Assembly: GCA_003255065.1 (NCBI GenBank)
Contig: QAOA01006679.1
Span: forward strand, 479,426-543,425
Reading direction: 5' to 3'
Origin: Cercis canadensis
Lineage: Eukaryota > Streptophyta > Magnoliopsida > Fabales > Fabaceae
Length of the DNA stretch: 64,000 bases
Position 1 is the stretch's first letter, and every line of letters starts with the position of its first letter. A program made the position numbers and the translations under genes. This document shows positions 59,440 to 64,000 of this stretch, piece after piece. Below the pieces are notes generated by a model that worked only from the letters and a program-made list of their open reading frames with translations, was not told the origin of the DNA and did not search any database.

Positions 59440-60080
59440 TTTGTGCAAGGAGTAGCAATAAGGGAACAGGTGGAGTTGAGCAAGTTCCACTTTTTCGTAG
59501 CTGTGATATTTCAAATGCACGAGTAAATATAAACCACAAACTGAATAAACTGTCTTTTTCCGACGGGGGAAAGAGAAAGTAGCAGGTGGCAATGTCTAGA
59601 TTCTCTAGAATATCTTACACTTTTCCCTATTTTATTTGGTCGTGTTTTTTATTCTGATTCCGGATCTTGAAGAAAAAATAATGAGAAAAACAAGGAGTAA
59701 AATAATAAAGCAATGGGAGAAATATTATGAATTTATCTATCCAAAATATGAGATTCTTTTAGGTATGAGATTGTGAATGCATCTTCATTTTCTTTATGAA
59801 AGAAATATTGTCTATGAATTGTTGGTTATTGAAATAAAATAGTACTATTATACAAGTGTTTTTATTTTTAGTTTAGGACTCTAACTTTAAATATGAAACT
59901 TGTAAGATTAAAAGACAATTTTAACATCACTTCAATACCACTTAATCATAGATTATTTCATCTACAATATTAGTGTTAATTGGTGACATTTCTAATCTAT
60001 AATACCATCAAATTGATGTTTAGGTGACGTTATATGCACATGTCTAATCCATTTTGTGAATAAGGAATTTATAAAAAAAA
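59440..60080. other. Upstream region of the HCF173-like gene
   Basis: Probable 5' UTR and promoter (minus-strand reading). An upstream in-frame extension to 59592 exists but starts inside promoter-like sequence, so the ATG at 59437-59439 is preferred for the plastid presequence. Confidence 0.5.
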
Positions 60081-60082
60081 AT

Positions 60083-60631
60083 GCTTAATTGCAATTTTGG
60101 TCCCCCTATTTTAACCACTTGAATGTTTTGGTCCCCATTTTTTAAAAATGAACTATTGAGTCCCTCTATATTCATAAAATGTACAATTTTAGTCCATTTA
60201 TCTTTAAGTCAAAATTCCTAGGTTTATTTTAATGTGTAAAATTTTTTGATTCATAATCTCACCGTTCAGATTGAAGGGTTATATCTTATGAACCTCCTCA
60301 CTAAATTTTAGCTCGATCTAACGGTGGGACTCAGCCCAAAATACCTAAATCATAATTTTTCATCTAACCGCAAAATTTAGACTTTTTCACCGTTAGATCA
60401 AGCTGAAATTTAATTGTGAGATTCACAAGACGTAGCTCTTCAATCTGAACTGTGGGATTATAAATCAGAAAACTTTACACCTTGAAATAAACCTAAAAAT
60501 TTTGACTTAAAGATAAATGGACTAAACTTGTATATTTTATGAATATAGAAGGACTTAATAGTTCATTTTTAAAGAAAGGGACCAAAACGTTCAAGTGGTT
60601 AAAATAGGGGGACCAAAATTACAATTAAACC
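60083..60631. mobile_element. Foldback MITE with arms over 200 bp
   Basis: The left arm (TTAATTGCAATTTTGGTCCC onward) and the reversed right arm (TTTAATTGTAATTTTGGTCC onward) match for more than 200 bases. They include the shared phrases CATTTATCTTTAAGTCAAAA and TCAGATTGAAG, and nearly meet in the middle, so the element could fold into one long hairpin. No coding capacity. Such GGTCCC-ended elements are common in plants; superfamily not assigned. Confidence 0.85.
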
Positions 60632-60699
60632 TAAAAAAAAAGTTTAGGCCAGCTGCTGAAGTTCATTTCTCTTTCTTTTGATTTCCTTTTAAAACAATG

Positions 60700-61005
60700 A
60701 GATCTAAATTATAAGTTTAGTGTTTCCTAAGAAAAGATAAGATAAATCAAATGCTTTTTTCTTTTTTTTGGTTTCGATGGAAGTTTATCAACGTAGCCAA
60801 AAAGGTTAAGATCTTTCAATATAATGGTAAGCATAAATGGTTTCCTCTTCATTTTCTACGAGTGAAATCATAGGATCTAAATCATAAGTTTTATGAAAAA
60901 AAAAAAAATTTATGGCAAATCAAATACTCTTTGGATTCTCTGTAAATGACTAAATGTAACCAAAAGGTCAAAATCCTACAGTATAATGACAGGCATAAAA
61001 GAAGA
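60700..61005. repeat. Divergent tandem repeat, about 150 bp per unit
   Basis: Two units share GATCTAAAT.ATAAGTTT, CAAATCAAAT-like sequence, GTA.CCAAAA.GGT and ATAATGG.A.GCATAAA in the same order. Similarity is partial. No function evident. Confidence 0.45.
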
Positions 61006-61040
61006 AAGCAGTGAAATCCATTGAAAAAAACAAAACAAAA

Positions 61041-61112
61041 TGCGTTTGCCGGGAGTCGAACCCGGGTCTATTGCTTGGAAGGCAATTATCCTAACCGTTG
61101 GACTACAAACGC
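61041..61112 (-). tRNA. trnG-UCC: tRNA-Gly (anticodon UCC)
   Basis: Read on the minus strand, the 72-nt sequence forms a full cloverleaf. The acceptor arm GCGTTTG pairs with CAAACGC, followed by discriminator A. The D arm contains GTAGTCCAACGGTTAGGAT, the anticodon loop reads CTTCCAA with anticodon TCC, and the T arm contains GGGTTCGACTCCC (B box). It differs from the common plant nuclear tRNA-Gly(UCC) by one acceptor base pair at most. A CAA triplet lies four to six bases upstream of the 5' end and T-runs follow the 3' end, both typical of plant Pol III genes. No intron; CCA is not encoded, as usual in nuclear genes. Confidence 0.96.
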
Positions 61113-61589
61113 TTCTTGTAATTAATTGTTTGCTCTCTGGTTTTAATCAAGTCTCTCAGTTTACTGTACACTTGGTTCCTCCAAGTTAATTTCTTCATGG
61201 ACAGAAAGCTGGAAACTTAAAAAGAATGCTATTTCTAATTGCTCACTAATCTATTTTAATTATTTACAACATCCCCTCAGCACCACATTTACATTTAGGG
61301 CCAACTTTAAAATAGTACTCGAAATGTAACATGCTTGTGCTTAAAATAACATTTATGTCCATATTATGCAGAAAAAACATGTTAATAATTGTTACTGGTG
61401 TCTTGACAAGCTCTATCATGGTGTCAAATTTTTTTTTTATAATAATTCTTTTTAAAGAAAAAGAGTAGTTAATTAATGGTAGTTTTTAGTAGTTTCAATT
61501 TTTGGATGAAATTAAAAAATGGATTTACAAGAGAGTGGGGAGGAGAAACATTAGAGCGAAATAATATATGCATCCATGAACGGGAAATT

Positions 61590-61845
61590 ACCTAAGAATA
61601 TAAAAGTTAAGATGTCATTTTTCTCTCTCTTTTTCATATAATCCTTAAAAGCTAAAACATAATATAGCTGTGTTTCAGTCAAATTGAACTTTTTGGAGAG
61701 ACAAAGACTTCAAATANACCTAAGAATATAAAAGTTAAGATGTCATTTTTCTCTCTCTTTTTCATAGTAATCCTTAAAAGCTAAAACATAATATAGCTGT
61801 GTTTCAGTCAAATTGAACTTTTTGGAGAGACAAAGACTTCAAATA
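61590..61845. repeat. 127-bp direct duplication around an 'n' (61717)
   Basis: ACCTAAGAATATAAAAGTTA and the following bases up to AGACTTCAAATA occur immediately before and after the unknown base with one indel. Probable unmerged contig overlap. Confidence 0.85.
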
Positions 61846-64000
61846 TACCAAACCCTATTTTTGAATTTGATAATTGATATCTTGCATGCTTCAACTGATC
61901 AAGTGTGAGTTGAAAATTACTACCATATTTCTTTTTCTTTTCCTTTTATTTTACTGTTCATTATGTAAGAAAGACAACAAAATACAGTGTATTTAACCCA
62001 ATAACACAAATCAATCATTAATCACTAACTAAGAGATCAAAGCAAAAGAAAAAAAAGAATTATCTTCTATAGGAATATTTTAATCCAATGCTTATATGTT
62101 GGTATATATGTTATGTGAGATAGTGGTATAAGTGTGTTTGCTGTTGAGACTTTATGATGGAGAAAGCATGAGGTAATTAGGTAAAGCATGTTGCAAGGAA
62201 AACACGCGATTTGTAGACATAAGTGAATGATTCAAGGCTTTTCTGTACACATTCTTCCCAGCAGCTTCTTCTTCTTTAACATGCCATTTATTTTAATTGT
62301 GCCGACCCTGTAAGCCAATTCAACAACACACACTGTGACTTCTCTCAACGTCATGCTACCACCATTAAGTCAACAATCCCCAACTTGGTATTGTTTTCAC
62401 AGAAAATAAGTCAAAAGTTGTGTGCATATATGATATGGATCATCCTCGTCTCTAATGCAGCATAAATTATTCTAAATTTATATAATTGCTTATCTAAATC
62501 TAAATAATGTTGTTTAAAATTTTTTTCTATCAAAGTTATATTAGAAATAAAAAAAAAGTTTGTGTGGTCCAAGAATTGCATTTTAGATGTGCCGCCCAAG
62601 TGATGTGAAAGGTTTAACTAGTACTAAATAAAATATTAGTCNACTAGTACTAAATATAATATTAGTCTCCACATACATTTCATCTAACAACAATGTTTGA
62701 ATCCGTACATTTTCGAGTATATTAATTTCACTGCCAAAAGGCAAAGTTCATTGTAAGAGGTTTAATTAGCATATTATTCTTATTATTTTATAAAATTTTC
62801 TTCCATTGGTTATTCTAATATAAGATGTAAACTTAATAATATATGCTTCTGGTCAGTTGTACAGTTAGTCTCATGAAAAATCATTTTCATCATTAGCTAT
62901 TTTACCTTTCATTAATTAGATAACAAAATCTATCTGGGTGTGTTCTTTAAGCTTCACAATCACAGAGATCAAGAATGTATGATTAAGAAAATGATTAGTT
63001 TAACATATCACAGTAAGTCAACTCCTTAATCTTCTATTTTCTAATCCAGGCCTGAGCCTTTTTGTAAAATAATGGTGATATAATGGCATGATTGTCTTTA
63101 GTCCAAGACTCCGAGGAATATATATCATTTAATAATGTAATTAATTAGTCCAATCTTTTTTCATTATAAAGTCACCATGCAATTAATTAAGGAAGCAAGC
63201 TCATGGTTGTTGGAAAGGTCAAGGTATAAAATGTAGTCCAAGTCTGGCACGTTTCATTGACCTTTCAGTGATATTTGTTGTTTATGTTTTTCTGTGGCTA
63301 TTTGCATCATTTTTAGTTTATGACAAATAACACTCTCCTTGTTCATAGAAATTAAAGTAATTGATGTTAAGAATTCTATGTATTCCTATTTTCCTTTCTT
63401 AGTATGTTATGCTCTTTTGTAACAAAAATATATATTATACTTTATAATTTATACTCCGTAGGCCATGGTCATATTTAAACTTAAGTCACAAATAGTTAAA
63501 AACCTTTCATAATTTATCTAAATCCTCACCACTAAACTACATCTAATAATTTATTTTTAAGCTTAAGTTATAGATAAACTAAGAGATCTTTATTGATATC
63601 TTAATCTAGATTTTTTGTCAGAAATTTGAATTTTGGTAAGATTGCCGGCTGGTAATATTATTCAACACCTAAGCTTTAATATAAGTTATAGGAGTGTACG
63701 GCCCTAGCTTGCTCTGATTATTAATTAGTAGCCATCAAAACCCTATATTAATATTCTAGCTATATTTTGTCCATTTTCACAGGCGGCTAGAAGAAATAAA
63801 CAAATTTGTATTAATCAAATCAGTGATTATGTCATGCTAATGTCATAATTATCTGTCTATTATATGTTACACATATGAAGTCTCCTTAGTCCTTTCTTAT
63901 AAGTAAGTCATTGGGTGTAAGCTAGCAGCGAGGAATTTAGATAACTTGAAGGAGATTGAATGTTCGAAACTTGTGCCATCACATTTTAAAATTATAAAAA
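61846..64000. other. Intergenic region to the window end
   Basis: No gene recognised. Contains a further 'n' at 62642 flanked on both sides by ACTAGTACTAAATA.AATATT. The frame 62411-62599 (minus) has no supporting features. Confidence 0.5.

Overview
This is nuclear DNA from a flowering plant, most likely a eudicot. The evidence is AT-rich intergenic DNA, short GT..AG introns, a WRKY IIe factor, a CYP93-type P450, neprosin (DUF239) genes, a plastid-targeted SDR/CIA30 protein, a plant tRNA-Gly(UCC), and plant-type LTR, LINE, MITE and Mutator-like transposons. I cannot name the species. The assembly looks heterozygous: nearly every single 'n' sits between two near-identical copies of the flanking sequence, so those local duplications are probably unmerged contig ends rather than biology.

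Layout. From 0 to 20 kb there are three tandem minus-strand neprosin-like genes with the same seven-exon structure (about 78-4237, 5658-10632, 15474-20005). Only the middle one reads through. The first has an in-frame stop, a lost splice donor and substitutions at both putative catalytic glutamates. The third has two in-frame stops. Three solo LTRs of one family, each with a perfect 5-bp target duplication, sit in introns of the second and third genes. A gutted copia element (11.4-13.0 kb) lies between them. From 20 to 41 kb there are an atypical HLH-ACT gene (25.8-26.5 kb), several MITEs and a WRKY65-like gene (36.0-37.4 kb). A short conserved unknown gene lies at 41.9-42.2 kb.

From 43.2 to 45.1 kb there is a nested transposon: a Pack-MULE-like element, carrying the promoter and signal-peptide exon of a PDLP/DUF26-type gene, inserted into the RNase H region of a dead LINE. 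From 46.8 to 59.4 kb a 16-exon minus-strand gene encodes a plastid HCF173/AT4G18810-like protein, an SDR fold interrupted by a CIA30 domain. A complete CYP93-like P450 gene lies on the opposite strand inside its last intron. That intron also holds a fossil plastid rpoC2 fragment, and about 2.1 kb of it (with half of the P450) is present twice around an 'n', most likely a haplotype duplication artefact. A long foldback MITE (60.1-60.6 kb) and the tRNA-Gly gene (61.04-61.11 kb) follow; the remainder is AT-rich intergenic DNA.

The genes do not form a pathway. The themes are tandem duplication with decay (neprosins), transposon loading of introns, and a gene nested in an intron. The most unusual items are the loss of both catalytic glutamates in neprosin copy 1, the P450 nested in the HCF173-like intron, the Pack-MULE-like gene capture, and a GC-rich palindromic array that differs in copy number between solo LTRs.
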